From IMG/VR virus record IMGVR_UViG_3300045125_000119, positions 1 through 64,000 of that record: a stretch of 64,000 bases of DNA; one strand, 5' to 3'. The position numbers and the translations under genes are program-made. Shown in pieces: positions 1 to 10,478 of the stretch. Below the pieces are notes generated by a model that saw only the letters and a program-made list of their open reading frames with translations, ran no database searches and was not told the DNA's origin. Numbering within the stretch: the first letter of the stretch is position 1; the number at the start of each line of letters is the position of its first letter. The DNA is from a virus.

Positions 1-88
1 AGTGTACTTCGTCAATGGAGTTTAGGTGTTTTAACCGTTTCGCATTTATCGTGAAACGCTTTCGCGTTTTTCGTGCGCCGCTTCATAC

Positions 89-669
89 TCAAAGAGTGAC
101 GTGGTCACACACAACGTCAAGTTCTACAGTGAAATGGTCCTCTTTAGGCTTCGATACCAAGCTTGGCTGTCTTCTCCAACGACAACATCCAGGCCGAATT
201 CTTTGACGACCTTTACGCTCCAATACCCAGGATGACCCCAATCATCCAAACAATAACGCCGCCTGGGAGGAGTCGTGGCAGGAAATATTCCAATGCCGCT
301 TGTGTGGACTGGCGGGTGTCTGCATCGTAGTGAACGGAAACTAAATTTTAGGTGTTCGAGTCCCTTGGTTGTTCCGGGGAACACTCCCGAGTGTGCGAAC
401 ACGGCGTCCGGCAAGATATTTTTCCACTTCTTTTTGCGGGTAAATCGCCCTACTGTGCCGCCTTCTTCGATGTCCGTTTCCGGTATCCCTCCTCGAAATT
501 GTCAAACACATACAGGTCTTGTTCGGGGCGGCAAGAGAAATTGCCATAGCACTGCCGCCCATATAGGTTCCCAATTGGCCATTTCCCCGGCAAGACAAGT
601 TTCACGGGCCAATTTGGTCAGGAGCCTCAACCGCTGAACGCCTGAAGTAGGTTTTTTCGTACACGACAT
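89..669 (-). CDS. TylF/MycF-type SAM-dependent O-methyltransferase (frameshifted)
   Basis: Reading across three frames gives a TylF-family methyltransferase, a class that methylates sugar hydroxyls using SAM. Visible in order are YMGGSAMAISLA (glycine-rich SAM motif), LYVFDNFEEG, VFPGT, the acidic segment SVHYDADTRQSTQ, and LLPGGVIVWDDWG, which match the family's order of motifs. The start ATG at 669 overlaps the TGA of the upstream glycosyltransferase gene (TGATG), which fixes the start and points to one transcript. The likely substrate is a glycan made by the two upstream transferases; this is inferred from neighbours only. The 3' end is uncertain: one frame stops near 124, another near 89. 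Breaks near 480 and 330 look like single-base indels. Confidence 0.72.
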
Positions 670-1386
670 CAAAAGGCTCGATGGGCCATTCGTTCAGCAG
701 AAACCGCAGCGTTTTGCCACTCGAAAAAGCAATTGGGAGGGTTTGCCAGATTCCTTAAACAGGTTTCTTCAAGGCTTCGGCGATGGCTCTTGGAATTGGA
801 CGATTTCCAATAAACATCTTGCACCCGCAATAACCCTAGCCAAATCCGAAAGAGTCAGGGGTCGGGTAGTATCGAATGGTGCCGGGAGGTCTTTAACGAA
901 AGCTTCGTGTTCCTGCGTAGAGCCGACAAATATAGGTTGCTTGCCGGTCAAGCTTGACAATCTGTCTCCAAGGGAACTGCGGATTTTGGGTATCGTGGCG
1001 ACCGGTGGAACACATAATTTGCCACCGGATGCGGGCGTTCGATTTTGGCCCAAGGTTCATTCAGAGGCCAATGTGGTAAATTAAAACATCACACACAAGA
1101 TCGGCAATCGTTAGCCGAGGGTGATAATGGTTCTCCACTGGTCTAAGACAATGCCTTCCGGCTTGTCCTCGAAGCGAACAGATTTCCGCCCAAGTGATTC
1201 AAAAAATGTACGAACCCGTTCGACTTTTTTTCGAGTCCACGGTTCACGAACTTTTGAATTGTCTACCGGGTAGAGTACGAGTTCGCCGCCGCCCATGAGT
1301 TGCATAGCGGGCATTTGGTGAATTAATGTGTCGCCAAGATCGCCGAAACTGCTAAACACCTTGACTGGCTCGTGTCCCCTCATCAT
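669..1386 (-). CDS. Family 9-like glycosyltransferase (heptosyltransferase type), frameshifted
   Basis: The N-terminus reads MRGHEPVKVFSSFGDLGDT, with the short beta-strand plus Gly-Asp loop of GT-B enzymes that use ADP- or GDP-sugars. The C-terminal half contains FVGSTQEHEAF and a DLARVIAGA...FIGN...AIAEAL segment, the signature end of the GT9 nucleotide-sugar-binding domain. It is short for the family (about 240 residues against 320-350). The two ATGs at 1383/1386 overlap a TGA of the upstream gene, and the end overlaps the methyltransferase start, so three glycan genes sit in one operon. A frameshift near 1080-1110 separates the halves. The acceptor is unknown. Confidence 0.68.
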
Positions 1387-2095
1387 GGCCGCAACGTCTT
1401 TTGCCGCCCGTGTTCGCCCCAGCGTAATGCAAAAATTTACGTCCGATCTTACGCTTGAAACACGGTGGTCTTGAACGTAAATCCAAACAAGCTTCAGGGA
1501 CAAATGAAAAATCGGAACGCCGTATTCGACAATCCGTGCGTTGATAAAGGTGTTGTTCGGCCGAAAAAGAGAAAAACATAACGGTATGCGAATGTTCGGG
1601 TGGAACAAACACACTTTTGTGTTTTCGACTAATCACCATGAGGCCAGAATTACGTGAGATTTTCCTATCGGCAAAACCTGCAACCCTTGAGCCTCCCTGC
1701 ATATCTTCCCCCGTCTTGAGCCTCAAGCAATCGTGGCCCGAAATCTTCCTCGACACATACTCTAGTTCGTCTTCTGGAACCAAGGCGAACAGATTTGGTG
1801 CATCCGGTTGCACGATTATGTCAGCGTCAAAATAAATGATACGTTCGTAATCAAAGCACGAACTGATGATTTTAAATTGTCTTCCTGTGGGTACGCAACT
1901 TGGCTGATTGGTCCGTCGATCACATGAAAATCGGCACCGATTTTTGCGGCGTAATTTTTCAGCGACTCCCCGGAAATATTCAACAAATTCTGGCCGTGTT
2001 CTCCGACCGCCAAAACCACAACAGCGTATTTGGTTTGGCGGTCGAATGTGGCAGGAGCGCTATAGGGCAAAAGTGTCGGCCCCCACATTTTGAAA
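1382..2095 (-). CDS. GT-A type glycosyltransferase (GT8/DUF-like), frameshifted
   Basis: The joined frames read KYAVVVLAVGEHG..., then a DYERIIYFDADIIVQPDAPNLF-like segment carrying the metal-binding DAD motif typical of GT-A glycosyltransferases, then a FNSGLMVISRKH segment and HYAGANTGGK near the C-terminus, the usual His-containing end of GT8-like enzymes. At least three single-base breaks interrupt it. The start is uncertain: ATG at about 2095 is chosen, but an in-frame upstream ATG at about 2157 would add a hydrophobic segment. The stop is a TGA overlapping the ATGs of the GT9-like gene. The nucleotide-sugar donor cannot be told from sequence. Confidence 0.65.
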
Positions 2096-2163
2096 TACCG
2101 CTTCAATCGGTATGATAAAGGTAACAGGATCGGCAAGACGATTGGTCGCAATAGCATGGACGC

Positions 2164-2319
2164 ATTAGTTTTCCAGCTCAAGTTGCTTATACTCGCCGAC
2201 GATTTGGTTGAGACTATCAACGATCTTGTGCAAGCAGTTCATGGGCATCCGCCTGAAGCTTGTCGATTCCAGCTTCATTTTTTCCTTTGACGTTTTGTAC
2301 TTCAAGCCCGCTAATCTGC
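2164..2319 (-). CDS. Small hypothetical helical protein
   Basis: A short reading frame, probably with one frameshift, running from LQISGLEVQNVKGKNEAG through a heptad-like helix to GEYKQLELEN and TAA. It begins (TTG) inside the end of the upstream gene and stops before the glycosyltransferase gene, fitting tight phage packing. Charged and leucine residues suggest a short coiled coil. I do not recognise it, and the start codon is uncertain. Confidence 0.35.
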
Positions 2320-2843
2320 AATAGTTAAGGCTTTCTTTTTTTCATATTCGTCTTCCGAACCCTCGACAACTTTTTGCATATAGACGGGCATTCCAGAGGA
2401 GTAATGCAAATCACCGACTTCGCCCATGTTTGGCGAATACCAAATGATTTCTCATACTTTTCTCTGAGGTTGGGAATGATTTTTTTGTGGTCGAAAGGCT
2501 CGCATCGGGGAACGGCTTTCACTCCGGCAAGTGAACACATCTCTTTTGCCGCTGACTGTTCTGAAAATCAGCCGGTTTACCTGTCACGCCCGCGTCGCAA
2601 GTCGGGCATTTCTCCCTGGACAACGTCGGTTTCAGCCAGTTTAACCTTAAAGGGACGCCCGATGGGGTTGCACGGTCCCATTTGATCGCTCGACAAGTGG
2701 GTGTGCTGTTCCACTGAAATGTACTGATCTTGGGCTGAATCCAGCCACTCTTCGTGTGTGTTTTCCATTTTTTTCCCTTTTGCCTTGAGGACGTGGGTTT
2801 CCAAGTCCACAAACCTATTTAGAAAATTGGGAAAGTTTTTCAC
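2314..2843 (-). CDS. Hypothetical phage protein
   Basis: First gene of the minus-strand glycan block, reading divergently from the plus-strand cluster starting near 3069. The joined product starts MKNFPNFLNRFVDLE or, alternatively, MENTHEEWLDSAQ (ATG near 2769), contains CPTCDAGVTGK with a CxxC pair, and ends SEDEYEKKKALTIAD before a TAG. The last bases overlap the next small gene. Two or three frameshifts are needed. A single CxxC pair is too little to claim a zinc site. Function unknown. Confidence 0.45.
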
Positions 2844-3068
2844 GGAGTTTCACCCTTTGAACATGCACTGAAAAACGGAGATGTTTTATTTCGTAAGCTG
2901 TTTCAGAAGGCCACTTTGCGAAGAACGGCGGAAGCGAAATTCCCGACGGCTTGCAACCAAAAACCTCCCTTTTTTGAGATTTTTCTGGCTTTACACCCAG
3001 AACCTTTTGGCGTAGAACTTGGGTGTGGATCGGTTGTGCGTTTCTACCTCAGTTCGGAAAGAGTCAAA

Positions 3069-4302
3069 AATGTCCCGGCAAGCGAAAGCAGCGTCGAGCA
3101 GCAGGCGTCGGGAGCGTGAGCGTCGTGAGCGTATGGAGAACGGCGGCGGCTTGGTGGCGGTCTAAGCATCACCGCAGTCATTCGTGACGGCAGTGGCAGC
3201 CGCACGAATAGCTTCGCCGACCTCATTTTGCGTCAGAACCACTCTTCTTCAGGACAACGCAAAGCAGGAAAAGAAGGCCGAAAGCAAGCCGGAAATGCCG
3301 GAACCGAAGGTCGACGGCCCGGCTGTGGCCGTTGCCCAGTCGTCACTCCTGTCAGCTCCGTCTTCCTCTGATGCCGAGACGGAGACCCAAGCCCTTCTGA
3401 GTCAGAGTCACCACCAGAAGAGGCCATCTGGAAAGCGGCGGAAGAAAACGCCGCTTACTACGCGTCGTCGATCAGGCCGAAGACGCCAGTCGAACGGGTA
3501 CGACGGGCAAGCCGTGGTTCATGTACCCCGTTACGACTACCAGTACAGCGAATTCGTGATGATTTCGCCACTGATGGCTGCCGGACGATGTTGGATCGCT
3601 TGCCGGGCCAAAGACGAGGGCAACCGCAACAAAGAAGAAGCCCGCTCTGGTGGACGCCTACAAGCGGGACATCGTCAACGACCGTTGGATTCCGACCGAT
3701 GAAGGGCCATCGGCGTCAACCTTGTCGATGGAAGTTTACAGCGGCCAGCACCGTTTGTGGGCGATTTTCAGAGTCCGGCAAGGCCATGCCCATTTACGTC
3801 ACCCGGACACGTTGCTGGATGAAGCCAAGTTCTTCATCGAGTCGAGGAGCGATTCGCTCGCTCTCGGGCGTCTCCAGATGGTGGTGGACCCGAAGTTGGG
3901 CAACCGCACGTCCGGTTTCTGCAAGGCCATGATGCGTGGCTTGTCGCCTCGTGTCCAAGTACACCAACGCCGATATCGCCGAATTCGCCTACAAGAGCGG
4001 GATTCGGTGTTGCGAAGTGGGCGGCACAACACTGCCCCATTGGTCGGGCCGAAGTGCAGGCCGCAATCGCCAAGAGCGTGCTTGTGGTACGGCCCGGAGA
4101 AGATCGAACCGTTCGCCAAGCGGTTGCGGGAAATCAAGTTCCCCGACGACGGCGGTCCGGCGAAGGCAGCTGTACGTCTCCGCTCCAGCACGCCAAGCAG
4201 AACCGCAGCAACGTGGCACTGGTGGCGTACAAGAAGACCCTTCAGGCGATTGACGCCCTGATGGACGGTCGGTCGCTGTTGAGGGTCTACGAGCGCGCTT
4301 GA
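3069..4302 (+). CDS. ParB-like 'SGQHRLWA' phage protein, heavily frameshifted
   Basis: The core reads DAYKRDIVNDRWIPTDEG, then YSGQHRLWAIFESGKAMP and IYVTR. This arrangement (an avoided-position helix, a long strand, then a (D/S)GQHRL motif) is typical of ParB-N/sulfiredoxin-fold-like proteins common in phages and actinobacteria. Downstream come NRTSGFCKAMMRG and a helical segment ending SLLRVYERA. The N-terminal part is Ala/Pro/Glu-rich and low in complexity; the start ATG at 3069 (MSRQAKAAS, after GGAAAGAG) is a guess because four or more frame changes occur before 3600. A strong terminator follows at 4373. Whether it binds DNA or nucleotides is unknown. Confidence 0.55.
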
Positions 4303-4372
4303 AGACGGCTCTTCGAGGTGGGGTCCGGGTTGGGAATTGCCGCCGAAGCCGCAGCCCAAGAAGCAACATGCG

Positions 4373-4403
4373 AAAAAACCCCGGCGAATAAAGCCGGGGT
4401 TTC
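4373..4403 (+). terminator. Rho-independent terminator
   Basis: A 7-bp GC stem CCCCGGC/GCCGGGG with loop GAATAAA, preceded by six A and followed by TTTC. It lies between the ParB-like gene and the MoxR ATPase gene and would end the first plus-strand transcript. Confidence 0.8.
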
Positions 4404-4482
4404 ATTACAAGTCGGCACTTCGGTAGTATGTGCCTATCCGAAAACAACCATCTCGATATTCGGCCGCAAAAAGGGCTAGGCA

Positions 4483-6095
4483 ATGAGCAACAAGGTCCGT
4501 GAAGAAAAGCTTGATTTCTGGGTGAAGAACAAGCTGAACGTATTGTTCATCGGCAAGCACGGTGTAGGCAAAACTGCAATGGTGCAGTCGGCCTTCGAGC
4601 GTAATGACCCAGAACTGGATGTATTTCTCGGCGTCCACAATGGACCCGTGGGTCGATTTCATCGGCGTGCCGAAGGAAAATCAGGGCAAGTTGGCCGAAT
4701 CATTCGAGGTCATCAAGCAACTAAACTCTTTCAACCCGGCACTCGCCGTCAGTGAGATCGTTGCCAACTGGAAGATGGACGAACCTGCCGCCATGTCGGT
4801 TATCGCTCACATCGAAAGATGGGCGACAAGCAGAGTTTCCTCGAACTGGTGCGGCCGAAGAACCTCGCCGAAGACTCTGTTCAGGCTTTGTTCTTTGACG
4901 AATTCCAGCCGTTCGCCAAGAAGAGGTTCGCAACGCCGTAATGGAACTGTTGCAGTTCAAGAGCATCAACGGACGCAGAAGTTCAAGAACTTGCAAATGG
5001 TCTGGGCTGCTGCCATCAACCCGGGAAGACTGACGAAGACAGCGAGTACGACGTTGAGAAGTTGGACCCGGCCCAACAGGACCGATTCCACGTCAACATC
5101 GAGATTCCCTACGAGCCGCACGGCGAGTGGTTCAAGCTGAGTACGGCGAACAAACCGCCAAAGATCGCCCTACAGTGGTGGGACAGAACTCCCCGACAGA
5201 CGAGAAGAAGAAGGTTTCTCCCCGCCGTCTGGACTACGCTTTGCAGGTTCGCCGCATGAAGGGCGACATGCGGGACGATGTTGCCGATTTCGATCCAACG
5301 TCAGCAAGCTGACCACTGCCCTTAACACCGGCGGCGTTCCAGACAAGCTGGAAGCGTTGATGAAGGCGAACGACGTGACGGCCGCACGCCAGTTCGCCGA
5401 GCAACGAAAACAACTACGCTTCGGCGATGAAGTACATCCCCGGCAGCGACACGATGATGACGTTCTTCCTGCCGCTGCTCAACAAGGAAAAGTTGGCGTC
5501 GGTGATGGCGGATCAGGAAGCGGTGTCCAAGCACATTATCAACAACAGCGACAAGGTTCCGCTGTTCCAAGACGTGTGCAAGTCCATCATCGCCGCCAAC
5601 CAGAACCAGAAGTTGGTGAAGAAGATTCGCAAGGCTCTGACCGAGAATCAGGACTTGGCGAATTCCTACACCGCTTCAAACGGCGAAAGCGTCTCGCCGA
5701 CGGCGGCGTTCTACGTCAAAAAGCCGAACGAGAAGTTCGGCACGCTGTTGACCGAGTTGAAAACCGCACCGCAGTCCACGGCACACCAGCGGAACAACGT
5801 GTTCGAGCGTATCGAGAAGTCGATCCCCGAACAAATGACGGCTGACGAGGCGGCTGACCACCCTCGAAGTCTTGTCCAAGTCGCTGGAAAAAGCGTGGCC
5901 GAGCGTGGTGACTTCGGCTCCGTTGGCGAACCTCATGGGGATCGTCAACCACTGCATCGCCGAAATTCATCGCAGTACCGGTCTGGATTGGACCGCAATC
6001 CTCAACCGCCACGGCACCTGGTTCCGTGAACTGCTGGCAAAAATCAAGGAAGTTGGGCTGGCTCCCAAACTCCTGATGCCCGGGCAGCGAAGTAA
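4483..6095 (+). CDS. MoxR-like AAA+ ATPase, frameshifted
   Basis: Starts MSNKVREEKLDFW. Walker A is GKHGVGKT (about residues 24-31); Walker B reads ALFFDEFQRSP, followed by a sensor-1-like MVWAAINP. These are the marks of MoxR-type AAA+ ATPases, which act with VWA-domain partners to remodel protein complexes. The C-terminal half is an acidic/basic helical extension (from about FFLPLLNKEKLAS on) with no recognised domain. The stop is probably TAA at 6093 (…ARAAK) just before a terminator. At least five frame breaks occur. The next gene encodes a metallopeptidase/VWA protein, the expected partner, so the two probably form a working pair. Confidence 0.75.
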
Positions 6096-6097
6096 AG

Positions 6098-6122
6098 GAA
6101 GGGGGCTTTCGCCCCCTTCTTC
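6098..6122 (+). terminator. Rho-independent terminator
   Basis: Perfect 9-bp stem GAAGGGGGC/GCCCCCTTC with a TTTC loop, followed by TTCATTT. It directly follows the MoxR ATPase stop, so the metallopeptidase gene with its own strong ribosome site may be read from a separate promoter or by read-through. Confidence 0.85.
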
Positions 6123-6186
6123 ATTTACAACCGTCGTAACTCGTGGTAATATACGAGACGAACCCATATCCTTTGGAGGAACTCAA

Positions 6187-7651
6187 GTGGCAGAAAATAA
6201 TGACGGTCTGACTCGTGTTGACGAACTTGGCAAGGAAAAGATCGTCCTGCCTGAAGAGTTCCAAGAACGTAACCGCAAATTGATGGGCGGTGGAGAAAAG
6301 CCCTACGACCCGGCGAAGCGGAAGCGTATTAGCCGGGACGAGTGGTTCGCCATTTCCTCTGCCCTCGAAGAACACCATGCTGTGTTCTACAAGGTGTGGC
6401 AGATGGGCAAGCCGCACTTCACGGAAGAAATCGAAACCGCCGCCGTCCAATTTGATGACGTTGGTGAATTCATCTATTTCCACTTCAACCCGAAGTTTTG
6501 GGACTCGTTGGACTTTTACAACAAGTTGTTTGTAATTTGCCACGAGTCGCTGCACGTCATCTTGAATCACGGCATCCGTACACGAGAAATCGAACGGGTC
6601 AATCGTGGTGCGTGCAACGCCGCCCTCGACGTTGTTGTGAATCACGCCCTGCTTCGTAGCTTCGGCTTCGAGCGTGAAAAGATCATCAACCAAGAGAAGC
6701 TGTGTTGGATCGACACCGTATTCGCCGGTCGCAAACCGCTGCCACCGGACGATGAAATGTACGAATTTTACTACAACCTCTTCGAGAAGGTGTGCGGGGA
6801 CGGCGGGCGTGGCGACGGTTCGGAAGGCGATGGCGACCCGGACCAAATGGGTGGAATGTCAAACGGTCAGGGCACCGTTGACGACCACTCGTTCATGGGC
6901 AAGTCGGGTGACGAGTGGGGCAAGGTGATCGACAAGCTTCAAGAAGGACTGTCCGACGAAGAGAAGAACTCTCTCAAGAAGATGGTTGAGAAGCACTTCC
7001 AGAAGGGTGTCACCCCGAAGGAAGCACTGAACCAGAAGGCCGGGACCGGTACGGGCGGGCAGTGGGTTTTGCCAACATCGCCAAGGTCAAGAAGAAGAAG
7101 AAATGGAAACGGTCATCAAGAAGTGGGCGTCCAAGTACATGAAGGAAACGGACAAGGAAGTCGAGCAGTGGGCACGGCTTAACCGCCGCATGGCAATGCT
7201 GCCGAGGGGATGTTCCTTCCGTCCGACATGGAAATCGAAGACGACAACGACGAGAAGACCCGAATCAAGGTGTACTTCTACCTCGATACGTCCGGCTCGT
7301 GTTGGGGATTGAAAGATCGGTTCTTCGCAGCGGCACTGAGTTTGCCCGACGACCGGTTCGACATTCGGCTGTTCTGCTTCGACACGACGGTACAAGAAAC
7401 CACGCTCGAAAGTCGCAAGATTTACGGGGGCGGCGGAACCTCGTTCTCCATTCTGGAAGCACACATCCAGAAGGAAATCAAGGAAAAGGGCGAGTACCCG
7501 GAAGCGGTATTCGTCATCACCGACGGCTACGCAGCGACCGTGTGAGCACCTGAAAAGCCGGAGAAGTGGTACTGGTTCATTACGCAAGGCGGAACGAAGT
7601 CGTACATCGACAAGGACTGCAACTTCTTCAACCTTGACGATTTCGAAGTGA
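6187..7651 (+). CDS. Putative metallopeptidase with C-terminal VWA domain (DUF2201-like)
   Basis: GTG start at 6187 is set by a GGAGG seven bases upstream. Residues about 110-125 carry FVICHESLHVILNHG, containing the HExxH zinc-peptidase motif; a second half reads KVYFYLDTSGSCWG, the DxSGS metal-ion-dependent adhesion site of a VWA domain, and later GGGGTSF and FVITDGYA, the remaining VWA elements. This peptidase-plus-VWA layout fits the DUF2201-type proteins that accompany MoxR ATPases, here the preceding gene. Between the domains is a Gly/Asp-rich linker. The frame breaks near 7060-7200 and at about 7545, where a TGA interrupts a continuing coding pattern that ends about 7650. The target is unknown. 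Confidence 0.78.
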
Positions 7652-7662
7652 GTTGTTGCACC

Positions 7663-7683
7663 AAGACGGCCAATGGCCGTCTT
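7663..7683 (+). terminator. Hairpin, possible terminator
   Basis: A perfect 9-bp stem AAGACGGCC/GGCCGTCTT with loop AAT, followed by TGTGTGT rather than a clean T-run. It lies between the VWA gene and the next ATG at 7690, so it may terminate or stabilise the mRNA end. Confidence 0.45.
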
Positions 7684-7689
7684 GTGTGT

Positions 7690-8080
7690 ATGCGAGACGA
7701 ATCAAAATATCAGGAAGCCGTCGATCAGTACATGCACGGATACTGCATGTTCATGGCGGCGGCTTTGCCCACCGATACGGCTTCCCGGTCGGCATCTTGA
7801 CCATCACTCACGCTGACAGAAAGAACGGTTGTGTCACGCCTTTGGTGCTGCCCAACGGCAAATTCATGGACGTTCAAGGCGAGCAAACCTTGAAGAGGTC
7901 ACGCATCCTTCCAAGAAGACGGAATCTCGGACGGAATTACCTACAAAGTTTACAGCCCGACAACCCTCAGCCACCTTGAAAATTGTCTGGCACTCGTCTG
8001 CCAAATAACGAACCGGACGTAAAGTTGGCTCAGAGGTCGCACAAAAATACCTCGACCGTGAACTCCAAAATTGGAACTGA
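7690..8080 (+). CDS. Hypothetical protein
   Basis: Reconstructed product starts MRDESKYQEAVDQYMHGYC, contains HRYGFPVGILTITHAD and an NGKFMDVQGEQ segment, and ends YLDRELQNWN before TGA at 8078. Two bases later the next gene starts. A Cys in the first helix followed by a His/Asp-containing sheet resembles small predicted cysteine-peptidase-like or effector-like proteins of bacteria and phages, but I cannot assign a family. Two frameshifts are needed. No Shine-Dalgarno is visible; a hairpin lies just upstream. Confidence 0.5.
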
Positions 8081-8082
8081 AC

Positions 8083-9222
8083 ATGGACTTCGGCATTTTC
8101 GAGGATCGTGAAAATCTGCCCGTCTTGGCTTGGCTCGGCAAACGTGATTGGGTCAAATATCAAGATTATCCCGAACGGCGTGCGGCATCAGCACTGCCTC
8201 GCAATTTCGTTTTCAAGCCGCAACAGGGCGTGCCGATCCCCGACGGGTCCGTGGTGGTGTCTCGCAAAGAGTACGAGTCATTTTCCGAAGACCATTGGGC
8301 GGTAGCCAAAAGTTTGGTCAACGCTCTGGGCCACGATGTCGTCGCCACATTCTGGTACGACACTCTTTGCAAGAGTTTGGCCGGTGGCCCAAACTCTTTG
8401 TGCCCACCGCAGACCAGTGCGTGGCTCTGGAAAATACCGCAGCCACATTCCCGTTCGATATGTATCAGCAACCGTACCCGGTAATCGATGCTGAAAATCC
8501 CCAAGGGTATCGAACACACCTGAAAGAAAAAATACGGCGTGGCCGATGCGCTCAGCTACGTTCTCGTTCACCACAGCGAGAAAAACAACTACATCACGGT
8601 CAGTGCGTTCATGTCCAAGGACAACATCATTACGCACCTGACGCCGAAACAGGAAGAGTACGAGACTATTGAAGACAGTATAACCAAAAATCGGGACCGC
8701 CGTAAAGATCACATCGGCGGGGCGGTCGGGGAAATTGTTTTGCCGCCCGCCAATGAAGCCGAATTCAATGCCGCAGAGAACGTTCAGCGGCTCGGCATGA
8801 ATTTCGCCATGATGATGACTCTTCTGGGTGTAAAAGACACAGGAGTCGCTAACCCACAAGAATATCGGCGGTGGCAGCAAGACGCTCATGCGGTACGTCG
8901 TGGCGGCATTCCCACGCACCGGGCCGTGGCCGCTCAACAAAACATGGCAGCGGCCATGTATCTGCTCCAGTTCGAGCAGAAGATCGACTTCTACGACGAA
9001 ATTGTGGAAAACATCGAAGTCGCCGACGCCAGTTGAGTTCGAGCGATTGCACAAGTCGCCTCGCACACTGGCGGCGGGGGCATTGAGGCACGGCAGCCTT
9101 ATGGCCCGGAACGCAAACTTCGTGAGGCGATTTTCCGCAAGCCCCTAATGGTCGAGCGGAAATATTTCCTCGGCGATACTCAAAGCACGAGCGTCACTTA
9201 CCGCTCACCCCAAGAAGATTAA
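8083..9222 (+). CDS. Hypothetical protein, frameshifted
   Basis: ATG at 8083, two bases after the previous stop. The joined frames give MDFGIFEDRENLPVLAWLG, FPFDMYQQPYPVIMLKIP, YGVADALSYVLVHHSEKNN, a long middle part with FAMMMTLLGVKD, and an end near VTYRSPQED with TAA at 9220. About 380 residues, soluble, no membrane segment. Three to four indels break it. I do not recognise a family. It lies in a run of tightly spaced small genes that probably form one transcript. Confidence 0.55.
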
Positions 9223-9223
9223 C

Positions 9224-9720
9224 GTGACCGAAAACGACAAAGCATATTACGCCATCGACAAGCGTGTAAACGACGCTTGTCTGGCCGCAGGGCACAAGAA
9301 GGTGTACGTCGATTATTCGGCGTGCCCAACTACTGAAGACGACGAGGGGCGAAGACTGGCCGGTCGATAATCTTGATGCAATCGCCGCCGAAGGAAAAGT
9401 CATTCTCGTCGGATTCGCCGACGAGTTCTGGGGCGGCGAGAAGGCCCGTGACTACGTTTCGCCAGTTTTGGAAAATCCGACGTGGCTACAGGTCTGTGTT
9501 CATGCCAATCGAGATGATACTTCGGACTCGTGACGGCCATCATGTGTTTCTCGAAGGCATTGACAAAGTCAATTGGCTCAATGACAAGCCAGACGCCGAC
9601 GCTCGTGTATCTAAATGGAAAAAAAGCATCGTTGACAAGGTTCGGAAAGCCCTGAACCTGCCGGATGATGCACCGGTCCCAAAAGACGTAACCGTGTACG
9701 AATTCTCAATGGGGAGCTAA
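9224..9720 (+). CDS. Hypothetical protein
   Basis: Probable GTG start at 9224, one base after the preceding stop. The product reads VTENDKAYYAIDKRVNDAC, then VILVGFADEFWGGEKARDY, then IDKVNWLNDKPDADAR and ends VTVYEFSMGS-TAA. One or two indels lie near 9340 and 9480. Mixed alpha/beta composition, no recognised motif. The stop is followed by GTG at 9723 for the next gene. Confidence 0.5.
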
Positions 9721-9722
9721 AC

Positions 9723-10107
9723 GTGTACTCGATCTGCAACGTCGTCGTCGGAACCCCGGTGCCGCATCGGATTTCTAATTTCCAACAGGAAGCAGATTTC
9801 GATCCGGCCGACATTGGGTTCAAAATGCTCTACAGCGGCAACGCCGATACCCAGCCGGGCTACTGCGGCGTGAAGCTGTGTTCGTTCGATGAGTGTGACA
9901 CTCAGAAGGTGTCCAATCTCAAACTGGTCCCGAACGAGGAACAGATCGAGAGAGGCCACCGAAATGCTGGCTCAGGCTAGGGTGAAACTACAAGAGTGGT
10001 TTGGCGAAAACGATCCAGACGGCGAGTGGGACGAAGATGAACGTAATTACATTGTCAATTCGATCCCCCTGAAGCCCGACGTGTACCTCGTTTGGAGTAC
10101 GTCGTGA
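9723..10107 (+). CDS. Hypothetical acidic protein
   Basis: GTG start at 9723 (VYSICNVVVGTPVPHRI) two bases after the previous stop; a frame change near 9950 joins it to ATEMLAQARVKLQEWFGEN and DVYLVWSTS. The terminal TGA overlaps the GTG of the next gene (GTGA). Two cysteines near GYCGVKLCSFDEC could bind metal, but nothing more supports this. Unknown function. Confidence 0.5.
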
Positions 10108-10478
10108 ATCCCCTGCTTGATGCTATACAACCCGACAAAATCGAGGTAGAATGGTGGGCACTTGGGTTCGCCCAAGCGTTTCGTAGCTTTCTCGAAAAGC
10201 AGGACAGAGTTCTGAAAATCAGAGAAGGCTACAGGAGAGAACGATCTGACAGTCGATCAAGTTCGTGAATTTGTAGAAACCATTTTACAGATTCACTTCA
10301 AGAAGAGGCTTTCAGTTCTGGGGCGAACGGACGTTGTCGGCATTGGTCGTGGCGTTGGAGCCGATCAGGGACAATTTCACCGACGAATTCATCAACGACT
10401 TGGCCGCTTTGAACATTGCAGAAATCACTCTCGCCAATCGTGTGGCGAGACTGTGCAAAGAAAAGAGGGAATCCGATG
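10104..10478 (+). CDS. Hypothetical helical protein
   Basis: GTG start overlaps the preceding stop. The product starts VNPLLDAIQPDKIEVEWW, continues LTVDQVREFVETILQIHF and DNFTDEFINDLAALNIAEI, and ends near RLCKEKRE with a TGA overlapping the next ATG. Mostly alpha-helical by composition. Two indels are needed. No family recognised. Confidence 0.45.

Noticed and set aside
340-380. TTCGAGTCCC resembling a tRNA T-loop on the plus strand
   Set aside because: No matching acceptor, D- or anticodon arms; it lies inside the TylF-type methyltransferase gene.
2844-3068. Gap between the divergent genes near 2.9 kb examined for RNA genes or promoters
   Set aside because: No TAAATA box, terminator or stable long stem was seen; it probably holds divergent early promoters that I cannot define.
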